DNA of 64,000 bases from Streptomyces rubellomurinus (GTDB lineage Bacteria; Actinomycetota; Actinomycetes; Streptomycetales; Streptomycetaceae). How positions within the stretch are numbered: the stretch's first letter is position 1; every line of letters begins with the position of its first letter. A model generated the notes under the pieces. That model made no database searches and was not told the DNA's origin. It worked only from the letters and a program-made list of their open reading frames with translations. Shown here piece after piece: positions 8,141 to 16,967 of the stretch. A program made the translations under genes and the position numbers. The stretch lies in contig NZ_JZKH01000005.1 of the NCBI RefSeq assembly GCF_000961885.1, positions 1 through 64,000 of the forward strand, in the 5' to 3' direction.

Positions 8141-9505
8141 TCAGACCATCTTGCCCGGGTTGAGGATTCCCAGCGGGTCGAAAACCGCCTTCAGCTGCCG
8201 CTGCAGGCCCAGCGCCACCGGCCCCAGCTCGCGCGCCAACCACTCCCGCTTCAGCAGCCCCACCCCGTGCTCCCCGGTGATCGTGCCGCCCAGTTCCAGG
8301 CCGAGCGCCATGATCTCGTCGAAGGAACGCTGCGCCCGTACCGCCTGGTCCTCGTCCGAGGCGTCGAAGATCACGATCGGGTGGGTGTTGCCGTCCCCGG
8401 CGTGGCTGACCACCCCGATGGTCAGTGCGTGCCGCTCGGCGATCGACGCGACCCCGTTCAGCATCTCGGCCAGTCGGGAACGCGGCACCGCCACGTCGTC
8501 GATCATCGTCGTGCCCAGCCGGTCCATCGCGGGCAGCGCCAGCCGCCGGGCCTCCAGCAGCAGGTCCGACTCCGCCTGGTCCTCGGCCGGCACCACCTCC
8601 GTCGCCCCGGCCGCCCGGCACAGCTCCGCGACCCGGGCCGACTCCGCGACGCGGTCCGGCCCGTCGAAGGCCACCAGCAGCAGCGCCTGCGTCGACTCCG
8701 GCAGGCCCATCCGCGCCAGCTCGTTGACGGCCCGCACCGAGACCGCGTCCATCAGCTCCATCAACGACGGCGTCAGGCCGCTCGCCATCACCGCGCAGAC
8801 CGCCTCCCCGGCCGCGTCCGCGCTCGGGAACTCCGCGGCCAACGCCAACTGCGGCTCCGGCGCGGGACGCAGCGCCAGCACCGCCCGGACCACCACGCCC
8901 AGCGTCCCCTCCGAGCCCACCAGCAGCCGGGTCAGGTCGTACCCGGCGACGCCCTTGGCCGTCCGGCGCCCGGTGGACAGCAGCCGCCCGTCCGCCAGCA
9001 CCACGTCCAGGCCGAGGACGTACTCGCTGGTCACGCCGTACTTCACGCAGCAGAGCCCGCCCGCGCCGGTGCCGATGTTGCCGCCGATCGTGCAGGACTC
9101 CCAACTGGACGGGTCCGGCGGGTAGGCCAGGCCGAACTCGGCGGCCGCGCGCGACAGTTCGGCGTTCACCACGCCCGGCTCGACCACCGCGATCCGGTTC
9201 ACCGGGTCCAGCTCCAGGATCCGGTCCAGCTTCACCGTGGACAGCACGATGCAGCCGTCGACGGCGTTCGCGGCCCCGGACAGCCCCGTCCGGGCACCCT
9301 GCGGCACCACCGGGACGCGCAGTTCGGTGGCGGTGCGCAGCACGTGCTGCACCTGCTCGACGGACTCGGGGAAGACGACGACGGCGGGCGTGCCGGCGGC
9401 GCAGAAGCCCGCCATGTCGTGCCGGTACGCGGCGGTCACGTCCGGATCCACCACCACGGCCTCCGCCGGGAGCCCCTGCGCCAGTCGGTCCGTCAGGTCA
9501 CTCAT
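8141..9505 (-). CDS. FAD-linked oxidase, glycolate oxidase GlcD / D-lactate dehydrogenase type
   Basis: A 454-residue flavoprotein that oxidises a 2-hydroxy acid such as glycolate or D-lactate. It has the PCMH FAD-binding domain (VVPQGARTGLSGAANAV, then DPSSWESCTIGGNIGTGAGG, VKYGVTSEYVLGLDVVLADG) and the FAD-oxidase C-terminal domain (VVSHAGDGNTHPIV and GEHGVGLLKREWL). The length fits stand-alone GlcD-type enzymes. No GlcE/GlcF subunits lie next to it, so it probably works alone. The start ATG gives MSDLTDRLAQG. Confidence 0.9.
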   Translation of the reverse strand: MSDLTDRLAQGLPAEAVVVDPDVTAAYRHDMAGFCAAGTPAVVVFPESVEQVQHVLRTATELRVPVVPQGARTGLSGAANAVDGCIVLSTVKLDRILELDPVNRIAVVEPGVVNAELSRAAAEFGLAYPPDPSSWESCTIGGNIGTGAGGLCCVKYGVTSEYVLGLDVVLADGRLLSTGRRTAKGVAGYDLTRLLVGSEGTLGVVVRAVLALRPAPEPQLALAAEFPSADAAGEAVCAVMASGLTPSLMELMDAVSVRAVNELARMGLPESTQALLLVAFDGPDRVAESARVAELCRAAGATEVVPAEDQAESDLLLEARRLALPAMDRLGTTMIDDVAVPRSRLAEMLNGVASIAERHALTIGVVSHAGDGNTHPIVIFDASDEDQAVRAQRSFDEIMALGLELGGTITGEHGVGLLKREWLARELGPVALGLQRQLKAVFDPLGILNPGKMV

Positions 9506-9625
9506 CGCCGCCTCCGCTCACCGTGCGCCGCCCCGCCTCTGCACTCTGCCCGGAGGGGCGGAGGCGGGCAAGTGGGCCTCGCCCGGCGGCGGGCCGGGGG
9601 ATATCGGGTGCCCGTGACCGCGGGT

Positions 9626-10861
9626 TCAGGCGCGGCGGAGGGTGGGGGTGGCGAGGGCGGTGAGGCCGGCGGTGGCGGTGGCGAGGGCGCACAGGAGGAC
9701 GGGCAGGGTGGCGCCCGCGCGGTCGGCGAGCAGGCCGAGCAGGCCGTTGGCGAGCACCAGCGCGAGGCTCTGCACCAGTGTCAACAGTGCCTGCACGCGC
9801 GAGAGATGGGACGACGGGGCGCCGCCCAGCACCAGCGGCCCGAGGTGGTTCGCGAACAGCCCGGAGCCCGCGCCGGCCACCGCGCCGCCCACCACCGCGA
9901 CGGCCGGGGCGGGGGCCAGTGCCAGCAGCGCGATGCCCGCCGACGCCGCGCAGAGCCCGGCCGCCGCCCCGACCCCCGTGCGGGGCAGCGTGCCGCGCCG
10001 GGCGACCAGGCCCGCGACCGCGAGCACCCCGGCCGCCTGTCCGCCGGTCACCAGTCCGGCCGTCCCCGCCGCCCAGCCGTGCGACCGGGCGAGCAGCGGC
10101 CCGAGCAGCGACAGGACCGGCAGGACGGCCCCGGCGGCGGCGCCGGTGAGCAGCAGCGCGGCCCGCAGCAGCGGGTCGCGCCGGGCCAGCCGGACGGCGG
10201 AGGCCGCCTCGCGCAGCAGGCCGCCGGTGCGCCCGGCGGACGGTTCCGTACCCGCCGCGCGCGCCGGGGGCCGGATCCGCAGCAGGACCAGCAGGAGGAC
10301 GCCGAAGCCGACCGCGTCCGCGGCCGCCGCGCCGGACAGCCCGCCGGCCGCGACCAGCAGGCCACCCAGCGGCGCCCCGAGCAGCACGGCGCTCTGCCCG
10401 CCGGCCTGCCGCAGCGCGAGCGCCCGGGGCAACTGCTCGGCGGGCACCAGCCGGCGCGGCATCGACCCGCTCGCCGGGAGGTGGAACGCGTCGACCGTCC
10501 CGGTCACGGCCGCCGCCGCGACCAGCAGCCCCAGCGGCACGCCGCCCCGGCCGCCGGCCGCGACCGCCAGGGCGACGGTCGCGGCCAGCATCACCGCGCC
10601 CCCGGCGAGCATCACCCGCCGGGCGCCGAACCGGTCCGCGACCGCACCGCCCAGCAGGACGAGCGCGGTGCGCGGCACGGTGATCGCCGTCAGCACCAGC
10701 CCGGCCGCGCCGCCGCCGTGCGCGGAGGCGGCCCAGCCGAGGGCGAAGTACAGCGCGGCGTCGCCGAGCAGCCCGGCCTGGGTGCCGACCAGCCAGAGCA
10801 GGTACGACCGGGGCAGCGCGGCGCGCGGTGGGGCTCCGGCGGGAGCGGTCGCGGTGGTCAC
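9626..10861 (-). CDS. MFS transporter, probable MerR-regulated drug efflux pump
   Basis: A 411-residue, roughly 12-helix major facilitator protein (first helix LPRSYLLWLVGTQAGLLGDAALYF; loop motif AVADRFGARRVML between helices 2 and 3). It resembles actinomycete proton antiporters that export small drugs. The GTG start (VTTATAPAG) has no ribosome site. It lies 8 bases below the -10 of a MerR-type promoter at 10870-10900, so the message is probably leaderless. The MerR gene lies immediately upstream on the same strand, which makes this its likely target. Confidence 0.85.
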   Translation of the reverse strand: MTTATAPAGAPPRAALPRSYLLWLVGTQAGLLGDAALYFALGWAASAHGGGAAGLVLTAITVPRTALVLLGGAVADRFGARRVMLAGGAVMLAATVALAVAAGGRGGVPLGLLVAAAAVTGTVDAFHLPASGSMPRRLVPAEQLPRALALRQAGGQSAVLLGAPLGGLLVAAGGLSGAAAADAVGFGVLLLVLLRIRPPARAAGTEPSAGRTGGLLREAASAVRLARRDPLLRAALLLTGAAAGAVLPVLSLLGPLLARSHGWAAGTAGLVTGGQAAGVLAVAGLVARRGTLPRTGVGAAAGLCAASAGIALLALAPAPAVAVVGGAVAGAGSGLFANHLGPLVLGGAPSSHLSRVQALLTLVQSLALVLANGLLGLLADRAGATLPVLLCALATATAGLTALATPTLRRA

Positions 10862-10869
10862 GCCGGGCG

Positions 10870-10900
10870 ACGCTAGGGCCCTCGACCAGGTCGAGGGCAA
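10870..10900 (-). promoter_or_regulatory. MerR-type promoter/operator of the MFS gene
   Basis: Reading the minus strand, -35 TTGCCC (10900-10895) and -10 TAGCGT (10875-10870) are separated by exactly 19 bp. The spacer region carries a perfect palindrome with 10-bp arms (GCCCTCGACC, central base 10888). A 19-bp spacer with a central dyad is the hallmark of MerR-activated promoters. The predicted transcription start falls within two or three bases of the GTG codon. Confidence 0.85.
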
Positions 10901-10921
10901 GCCCCGCCCGGCGGCTGCCCC

Positions 10922-11749
10922 CTACCGGCGGACCACCGGCTCCTGCAGCTCGACCACCCACCGCGCCGGGTCCTCGGGGCACTCCAGGTAGAGCTCCCGG
11001 GCGTAGCCGGCCGACTGGTAGCCGTTCTCCTCGATGAAGCGGGCGAGCGCCTGGAAGCTGCCCACCGCGTCGTCCATCGAGCCGCGGTGCACGACGGACG
11101 CCGCCGCCTCGATCGGCGGCAGGTCGACGACCTCGAAGTCGCCGCGGCCGGCCCGCACCGAGGACGCGACCGGTACGGCGGCCCGGACCAGGATCGAGCC
11201 GTCGTAGTCCGGCCCGTTCTGGTAGCAGGCGACGGCCGGGCCGGTCTCCTCGATCCCGGCCTCGGCGACCCGGCGGCACAGCTCGGCGAACAGCGGGCCG
11301 ATCACCGGCCCGATGTCCTCCGGCTGGTAACTCCGCACCACGGCGGTCAGTTGGGCCACCCGGACGGACGGCACCGGCTTCACCACGACATCGTGCTCGG
11401 ACATCTGTCCCTCGCTCTCGATCGTCCGGAGCCTCGCCTCCACCCGGGTCAGCCGCTGCTCGTCCGCCGCGATCGCCTCGGCGAGCTGGGCCCGCCGCAT
11501 CCGCAGCATCCCGCGCAGTTCGGCGGCGCCCACCTCCTCGTCGAGCACGGCCTTCACCTGCTGCAGCGTGAAGCCGAGTTCCTTGAGCGCGATCACCCGG
11601 TTCAGCCGGGCGAGTTGGGCCGCCTCGTACGAGCGGTAGCCGCTGGCCGGGTCCACCCGGGCGGGCCGCAGCAGTCCGATCGCGTCGTAGTGGCGCAGCA
11701 TCCGGACCGATACCCGGCCGTGGCTGGCGAAGTCTCCGATGGTCAACAT
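10922..11749 (-). CDS. MerR family regulator with GyrI-like effector domain (BmrR type)
   Basis: A 275-residue transcription activator. The N-terminal winged helix has MLTIGDFASHG and RVSVRMLRHYDAIGLL, then GYRSYEAAQLARL and ALKELGFTLQQV. A long dimerisation helix (residues 80-110) follows. The C-terminal GyrI-like small-molecule domain (VRVAQLTAVVRSYQPEDIG through RWVVELQEPV) would bind a hydrophobic drug. The gene is followed on the same strand by the MFS exporter with a perfect MerR operator in between. Binding of a toxic compound probably switches on its efflux. Confidence 0.9.
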   Translation of the reverse strand: MLTIGDFASHGRVSVRMLRHYDAIGLLRPARVDPASGYRSYEAAQLARLNRVIALKELGFTLQQVKAVLDEEVGAAELRGMLRMRRAQLAEAIAADEQRLTRVEARLRTIESEGQMSEHDVVVKPVPSVRVAQLTAVVRSYQPEDIGPVIGPLFAELCRRVAEAGIEETGPAVACYQNGPDYDGSILVRAAVPVASSVRAGRGDFEVVDLPPIEAAASVVHRGSMDDAVGSFQALARFIEENGYQSAGYARELYLECPEDPARWVVELQEPVVRR

Positions 11750-11758
11750 GGTGCCTCC

Positions 11759-11789
11759 ACTCCACCGCCTGCCACGGTGTCAGGGTCAA
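11759..11789 (-). promoter_or_regulatory. Probable autoregulated MerR promoter
   Basis: On the minus strand, -35 TTGACC (11789-11784), a 19-bp spacer and a weak -10 TGGAGT. An imperfect dyad CCTGaCACcGTGgCAGG lies at 11768-11784 inside the spacer. GGAGG lies just before the ATG at 11749, so translation may be either leadered or leaderless depending on the exact start. Confidence 0.6.
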
Positions 11790-11823
11790 CTCCCGCCCGC
11801 GGCCGAGCTGTCGGCCGAACGCG

Positions 11824-11857
11824 AAGGGCGGGTGCCGAGAGGTCTCGGCACCCGCCC
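11824..11857 (-). terminator. Terminator of the tRNA-Ser gene
   Basis: 16-bp perfect inverted repeat (AGGGCGGGTGCCGAGA and complement) with a two-base centre, 23 bases beyond the tRNA 3' end. Confidence 0.8.
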
Positions 11858-11880
11858 TGAGCAGGTTGTTCTCCTACCGG

Positions 11881-11968
11881 CGGAGAGCGTGGGATTCGAA
11901 CCCACGGTGACGGGTCACGCCACGACAGTTTTCAAGACTGTTCCCTTAGGCCGCTCGGGCAGCTCTCC
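11881..11968 (-). tRNA. tRNA-Ser (anticodon UGA)
   Basis: The minus strand folds into an 88-nt class II tRNA. It has the acceptor stem GGAGAGC/GCTCTCC with discriminator G, the D-arm GCCCGAGCGGCCTAAGG, and the anticodon stem ACAGT/ACTGT enclosing CTTGAAA with anticodon TGA. The long variable arm expected of serine tRNAs (GTGGCGTGACCCGTCAC) follows, and the T-arm has GGTTCGAATCC. CCA is not encoded. Confidence 0.97.
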
Positions 11969-12045
11969 AGGCGGAGGTCAGCCTAACGGGTTCGCGGGGG
12001 TTCGGTGCACACGGTTTCACCGGCGGTCGGGTCGGCGGTCCGAGG

Positions 12046-14013
12046 TCACTGGTCGCCCTCGCGCGAGCCGAGGGTGACCTTGGTGGAGAAGGACTGGCCG
12101 TTGCGGGTGTACTCGACGTCGACGGTCTCGCCGGGCTTGTGCGTCCAGATCCGGCTGACCAGGGCGGGGCCGTTCTCGATCGGCGCGCCGCCGAGCTTGG
12201 TGATGACGTCGCCCGGCTTGAGGCCGGCCTTGTCGGCGGCGCCGCCGGGGGTGACGGGCGGCTGGCCCTGGATGTCGCGGGTCTGGATCTGCGCGCCGTC
12301 GCCCTTGTAGTCGTCGTTGCGCAGCACGTCGAGCTTGGCGTAGACGGGCTTGCCGGTCTTGATCAGGGTGTCGGCCACCCACTTCGCCTGGTTGATCGGG
12401 ATGGCGAAGCCCAGGCCGATGCTGCCGGCCCGGCCGTTGGCGGAGGCGTTGGACTGGATCGCCGAGTTGATGCCCATCACCGCGCCGCTGGCGTCGAGCA
12501 GCGGGCCGCCGGAGTTGCCGGGGTTGATCGAGGCGTCGGTCTGCAGGGCGTTCATGTACGAGGCCTGCGAGCCGGTCTCGTCGCCGGAGGCGACCGGGCG
12601 GTCCTTGGCGCTGACGATGCCGCTGGTGACGGTGGACTCCAGGCCGTACGGCGCACCGATCGCGATGGTGGTGTCGCCGACGTTGACCTTGTCGGAGTCG
12701 GCCAGCGGGAGCGGCGTCAGCTTGTCCTTCGGCGGGTTCTCGATCTTGACCACGGCGACGTCGTAGCCGGACGCGTTGCCCAGCACCGAGGCGTTGTAGG
12801 AGGTGCCGTCGGCGAACTTGACGGTGAGCTTGCCGCCGCCGGCGCCGAGGGTCGGCGCGACCACGTGGTTGTTGGTGAGGATGTGGCCCTCGGTGTCGAA
12901 GACGAAGCCGGTGCCGGTGCCGGACTCGCCGTTGCCCTGCGCCTTGATGGTGACGACGCTGGGCAGCGCCTTCTGGGCGATGCCGGCGATCGAGCCGGGG
13001 GCGGGCTCGGTCTTCTGGGTGTTGCTGGCCTGGACGGTGGTGCTGCGGTGGTCGTTCGCGGAGCTGTTGCTGTCGCCGTCCTTCGCGACGGTCACGCCGA
13101 TCGCGCCGCCGGCCACCCCGGCGACCAGCGCGACGGCGGCGATCAGGGCGACCAGGCCGCCGCGCTTCTTGCGCGGGCCGGACGGGCCCTGCGGGCCGCC
13201 GGGGTACTCGGCCGGGTAGCCGAGCGGGCCGGCCGGGCCGTTGGGGTGGCCGGGGCCGCCGGCGGTGGCGTCGTGGGCGCCCCATCCGCCGAGCGGCTGG
13301 CCGGCGCCGAAGGGGTGGTGGGCGTGCGCGGCGGGACCGCCGGTCATCGGCGCACCGGGGGCGGGCGCGGCGCCGAACGGGTCCGCGGCGGGGGCGGGCG
13401 CGGCGCCGTACGGGTCGTGGCCGCCGGCGGCCGGGACGCCGTGGGTCGGGGTGGCGTACGGGTTGCCGCCCTGCGGCAGCGCGGCCGGGACGGGGGCGGC
13501 CGGCGCGGCGGCGGGCTGCGCGGGCGGCAGGACCGGCGGCGGCGCGTCGAGGTAGCCGGTGACGGGGTCGACGGCGGGCTCGGCCGACGCGGTCGGCTCG
13601 ACGGGCTCGGCGGGCCCGGTCGACTCGACGGGCTCGGCGGCGGGCGCCGCCGGGGCCTCCGGCGCGGTGACCTTGGTGAAGGCGACGGTCGGCTTGTGCC
13701 CGCCCTCGGCCGGCTCCGGCTCGGCCTTCGCCGCCGGGTCGGGGACCCGGCTGAACGCCATGGTCGGCTGGTGCCCGCCGTCAGCGGGAGCCGCCCCGGC
13801 CTCGGCCGAAGGGGCCTCGGCCGGCTCGGCCGCCTCGGCCGCAGGCTCCGGCTCGGTCTTCGCCGCCGGGTCCGGAACCCGGCTGAACGCCATGGTCGGC
13901 TTGTGCCCGCCGCCCTGAGCAGGGGCGTCGGCAGCGGGAACGTCCGCTCCCTGGGCGCCCGTGGGCTGCTCCCCCTGCGGCCCGGTGGGCCCAACCTCGC
14001 GCTCGGTGCTCAC
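12046..14013 (-). CDS. HtrA/DegP-family membrane-anchored serine protease with PDZ domain
   Basis: A 655-residue envelope protease. Residues 1-280 are a long cytosolic Pro/Ala/Gly-rich segment with three copies of a GG-H-K/Q-PT-M/V-AF-S/T motif (about residues 35, 79 and 104). One membrane helix follows (about 287-310), then the trypsin-like domain with His383 (HILTNNHVV), Asp418 (GYDVAVVKI) and Ser501 (NPGNSGGPLL). A C-terminal PDZ domain has GGAADKAGLKPGDVITKLGG. The family degrades misfolded envelope proteins under stress. The N-terminal Thr-containing repeats are unlike the usual HtrA tail. The gene is divergent from the TPP riboswitch unit. Confidence 0.93.
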   Translation of the reverse strand: MSTEREVGPTGPQGEQPTGAQGADVPAADAPAQGGGHKPTMAFSRVPDPAAKTEPEPAAEAAEPAEAPSAEAGAAPADGGHQPTMAFSRVPDPAAKAEPEPAEGGHKPTVAFTKVTAPEAPAAPAAEPVESTGPAEPVEPTASAEPAVDPVTGYLDAPPPVLPPAQPAAAPAAPVPAALPQGGNPYATPTHGVPAAGGHDPYGAAPAPAADPFGAAPAPGAPMTGGPAAHAHHPFGAGQPLGGWGAHDATAGGPGHPNGPAGPLGYPAEYPGGPQGPSGPRKKRGGLVALIAAVALVAGVAGGAIGVTVAKDGDSNSSANDHRSTTVQASNTQKTEPAPGSIAGIAQKALPSVVTIKAQGNGESGTGTGFVFDTEGHILTNNHVVAPTLGAGGGKLTVKFADGTSYNASVLGNASGYDVAVVKIENPPKDKLTPLPLADSDKVNVGDTTIAIGAPYGLESTVTSGIVSAKDRPVASGDETGSQASYMNALQTDASINPGNSGGPLLDASGAVMGINSAIQSNASANGRAGSIGLGFAIPINQAKWVADTLIKTGKPVYAKLDVLRNDDYKGDGAQIQTRDIQGQPPVTPGGAADKAGLKPGDVITKLGGAPIENGPALVSRIWTHKPGETVDVEYTRNGQSFSTKVTLGSREGDQ

Positions 14014-14260
14014 GGACGACCTCCATAGCTGACAGAACCAAGAACCATAGTTTTTCGCACCGCCGATTCGATCGCCGTAAGGACCCCTCTGAAGAACTCA
14101 TAAGAATCCTTAGCCGCCACCGACGTTCGGGCCCGCTGACATCGGACGACCGGCTGACGACCGGCTGCTCCCCCACCCCGCCGAACGTCCCGCGATGCGG
14201 AACGCGCACCCCCTGGCCTTGGTGTTCACCCCCCGGTGCCGGTTAGCCTGTCGCTCCAAA

Positions 14261-14395
14261 CTGACACGCGGGAGCTTGGACCCACCAGGCTGAGAGTGCG
14301 CATGTCGACGGTACGCCACAGGACTGACGGCGAACCGTCGAGGGGGCGCTGACCGCCGGAACCTGTCCGGGTAATGCCGGCGTAGGGAGTATCGG
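14261..14395 (+). ncRNA. TPP riboswitch (THI element)
   Basis: The conserved thi-box blocks are all present and in order: CGCGGGAGC, ACCAGGCTGAGAG, TGACCGCCGGAACCTG, TCCGGGTAATGCCGGCGTAGGGAG. A P1 stem can form between 14261-14267 and 14389-14395. The ribosome site AGGGAG of the next gene is part of the aptamer and the ATG begins three bases after P1. TPP binding would therefore hide the initiation region, which is translational control without an expression platform. Confidence 0.95.
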
Positions 14396-14397
14396 CC

Positions 14398-15801
14398 ATG
14401 CCGCCTGCTTCGCCATCCTCTTCCGCGGGCGCGCCCGCGCCCCAGGACCTCGCCGGTCCGGCCGCCGGGCCGGCCCGCCCCGAGCGCGCCGAGGCGCCGC
14501 TCGTCCTGGACACCGAGCCGCCGCGCACGCTGCGCTTCCGGGACCACTTCGCGCTCTGGATGAACCTCGGCGTCAGCCTGATCGGCTTCTCCACCGCCGC
14601 CACCGTGCTCGGCGACAAGGGCGGCGAGCTGTCGCTGGCCGCCGCGGTGACCGCGATCGTGGCCGGGACGGCGGTCGGCACCGCGATGCTCGCCGTGGCC
14701 GCGCTGATCGGCGCCCGCACCGGCGCCCCCGCGATGGCGAACCTGCGCGGACTGTTCGGCACCCGGCTGTCGTACCTGCCGACCGTGCTGAACATCGTCC
14801 AGTGCGTCGGCTGGGGCGTCTTCGAGCTGCTGACCATCTCGGCCGGCGCGCAGACCGTCGCGCACACCACCGGCTACCGCTGGCTGTTCGTGCTGCTCGC
14901 GGGGGCGCTGACCACCGCGCTGACCATCTGGCCGCTGGGCTCGATCGCGGTGCTGCGCCGCTTCGTGGCCGGGGCGGTGGCCGTGGCGATGGTGTACTTC
15001 ACCGTCCAGCTGGGCCGCCAGGGCGTGCCGGACCCGGGCGCCGGGAACTGGACGGGCTTCCTGCACGCGACCGACACGATGATCGCGGTGTCGATCTCCT
15101 TCGTCCCGCTGGCCGCCGACTACACCCGGCACTCGCGCACCGGGCGTTCGGCCTTCTGGGGCAGCTTCTCCGGCTACACGGTCGCCCAGGTCTGGTGCTA
15201 CGTGCTCGGCCTGGTGGCGCTGCTGCAGTCGGACGGCGACCCGAACAAGATCTTCGACTCCTTCCTCGGGGTGTCGTTCGGCTGGCTGTTCCTGCTGGTG
15301 CTGGTGCTGCGCGAGACCGACCAGTCCTTCGCCAACGTGTACTCGACGGCGATGTCGGTGCAGAACCTGCTGCCGCGGGTGGACCGCCGGGTGCTCAGCG
15401 GCGCGATCGGCGTGCTGACCACCGTGCTGGCGCTGCGGATCGACCGGTTCACCGACACCTACAGCAACTTCCTCGGCCTGATCGGCTCGGTCTTCGTGCC
15501 GCTGCTGGCCGTGCTGGCGGTGGACTACTTCTTCGGCGCGGGCCGGTCCGGCTGGAACCTCTCGGCCGACGCGCCGTCCCGCTGGCTGATGCTGCTGCCG
15601 TGGGCGCTGGGCTTCGCGGTCTACCAGTTCCTCGCGCCGACCGAGGTCGCGGACTGGTGGACGGGCTTCTGGACCTCGGCCCAGGAGAAGCTGCACTTCA
15701 CTCCGCAGGAGTGGACCTCGGCCTCGCTGTTCGCCTTCCTGGTGCCCGCGCTGGCCACCTGGGCGCTCACCCCGCTCACCCGCCGCGCCGCACGGAACTG
15801 A
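14398..15801 (+). CDS. cytX: NCS1-family transporter, probable hydroxymethylpyrimidine importer CytX
   Basis: A 467-residue cytosine permease-like protein with about 12 helices (LWMNLGVSLIGFSTAATVLG, APAMANLRGLFGTRLSYLPT, NIVQCVGWGVFELLTIS, ISFVPLAADYTRH, VLGLIGSVFVPLLAVLAVDYF region). NCS1 members under TPP control are the CytX group, thought to import the HMP moiety for thiamine synthesis. The TPP riboswitch directly upstream supports that role over cytosine or allantoin transport. A rho-independent-like hairpin follows at 15812. The substrate is inferred from regulation, not from residues. Confidence 0.85.
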   Translation: MPPASPSSSAGAPAPQDLAGPAAGPARPERAEAPLVLDTEPPRTLRFRDHFALWMNLGVSLIGFSTAATVLGDKGGELSLAAAVTAIVAGTAVGTAMLAVAALIGARTGAPAMANLRGLFGTRLSYLPTVLNIVQCVGWGVFELLTISAGAQTVAHTTGYRWLFVLLAGALTTALTIWPLGSIAVLRRFVAGAVAVAMVYFTVQLGRQGVPDPGAGNWTGFLHATDTMIAVSISFVPLAADYTRHSRTGRSAFWGSFSGYTVAQVWCYVLGLVALLQSDGDPNKIFDSFLGVSFGWLFLLVLVLRETDQSFANVYSTAMSVQNLLPRVDRRVLSGAIGVLTTVLALRIDRFTDTYSNFLGLIGSVFVPLLAVLAVDYFFGAGRSGWNLSADAPSRWLMLLPWALGFAVYQFLAPTEVADWWTGFWTSAQEKLHFTPQEWTSASLFAFLVPALATWALTPLTRRAARN

Positions 15802-15811
15802 GTCGGTGGGA

Positions 15812-15846
15812 GCGAAGACGGCCCCGCAGGTTGGGACCGTCTTCGC
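15812..15846 (+). terminator. Terminator after cytX
   Basis: Inverted repeat GCGAAGACGG...CCGTCTTCGC with a 15-base loop, 10 bases after the stop. Confidence 0.7.
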
Positions 15847-15880
15847 CTCCGCTTCACCTGCGCCGCCTATCGTTGGCGCT

Positions 15881-16705
15881 GTGACCAGCAACAACCTGCC
15901 CCCGGCGGCGGCGCGCACCGCGCCGCCCGTCCAGGTGATCGCCCACCGCGGTTCCTCCCACGCCCTGCCCGAGCACACCCTGGCGGCCTACCGGCGCGCC
16001 CTGGACGAGGGCGCGGACGCGGTCGAGTGCGACGTCCGGGTCACCGCGGACGGCCACCTGGTCTGCGTGCACGACCGCCGGATCGGCCGGGTCTCCAACG
16101 GCCGCGGCACCGTCTCCGCGATGACCCTCGCCGAGCTGGAGGCGTACGACTTCGGCGCCTGGAAGACCGGCCGCCCCAGCACCGACCCGGAGCTGCGCGG
16201 CGTGCTGCGGCTGGAGCGCCTGCTGGAGCTGGTGGTGGACTGCGGCCGCCCGGTGGACCTGGCGATCGAGACCAAGCACCCGGTGCGCTTCCGCGGCCGG
16301 GTGGAGGCCGAGCTGCTGGCGATGCTGGAGCGGTTCAAGATCGGCCCGGAGCGGGAGGGCGACCGCCCATCCGCCCGGATCATGAGTTTCTCCTCGATCG
16401 CGCTGAACCGGGTGGCCGCGGCCGCGCCGGACTACCGCCGGGTCTTCCTGATCGAGCGGATGCTGCCGCTGCTGGGCCGGCTGCGCGAGGGCGGCCCGCT
16501 GCCGGGCGGGGCGCGGATCGCCGGGCCGGGCATCGACCTGATCCGGGCCAAGCCGGACCTGGTGCCGCGGCTGCGCGAGCTGGGGCACGAGGTGCACGTG
16601 TGGACGGTGGACGAGCCGGCCGACGTCGAGCTGTGCCTGGAGCTGGGGGTGGCCGCGATCATCACCAACAAGCCGGCCGAGGTGCTGAAGCAGCTCGGCC
16701 GCTGA
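15881..16705 (+). CDS. Glycerophosphodiester phosphodiesterase
   Basis: A 274-residue GDPD-family TIM barrel that hydrolyses deacylated phospholipids to glycerol-3-phosphate and an alcohol. The family start VIAHRGSSHALPEHTLAAY holds the catalytic HR and metal-binding E. AVECDVRVTADGHLVCVHD carries the second metal ligands and catalytic His, DLAIETKH carries another Glu, and VHVWTVDEPADVE is near the C-terminus. No secretion signal, so it is cytosolic. The GTG start has no ribosome site. A TATCGT box ends eight bases upstream, so a leaderless message is likely. An in-frame ATG 75 bases upstream falls inside the cytX terminator and was rejected. Confidence 0.9.
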   Translation: MTSNNLPPAAARTAPPVQVIAHRGSSHALPEHTLAAYRRALDEGADAVECDVRVTADGHLVCVHDRRIGRVSNGRGTVSAMTLAELEAYDFGAWKTGRPSTDPELRGVLRLERLLELVVDCGRPVDLAIETKHPVRFRGRVEAELLAMLERFKIGPEREGDRPSARIMSFSSIALNRVAAAAPDYRRVFLIERMLPLLGRLREGGPLPGGARIAGPGIDLIRAKPDLVPRLRELGHEVHVWTVDEPADVELCLELGVAAIITNKPAEVLKQLGR

Positions 16706-16967
16706 GCCGGGCCGCGCGGGCGCGGATCCGCCGGGTCGGGAACGACGCCCTCGGGTCGGCCTGAACGTTTCGGTCGGCAAGCAAACCTTCCGGGCACGTT
16801 ATTGCCGGAATTCTTGCGATCGCGCGACGGAGGGTGAGCGGTGAATGACCTCTCGTCCACTGTCCGTCGTGCTGCCGGAAATGGGTCGCCGGGATCGGCG
16901 GACGGTCGTTTCCGACGCATTACCAAGGGGCATCTCTCCCTCGGCATACGCTGAAGGAGGTCCGGGG

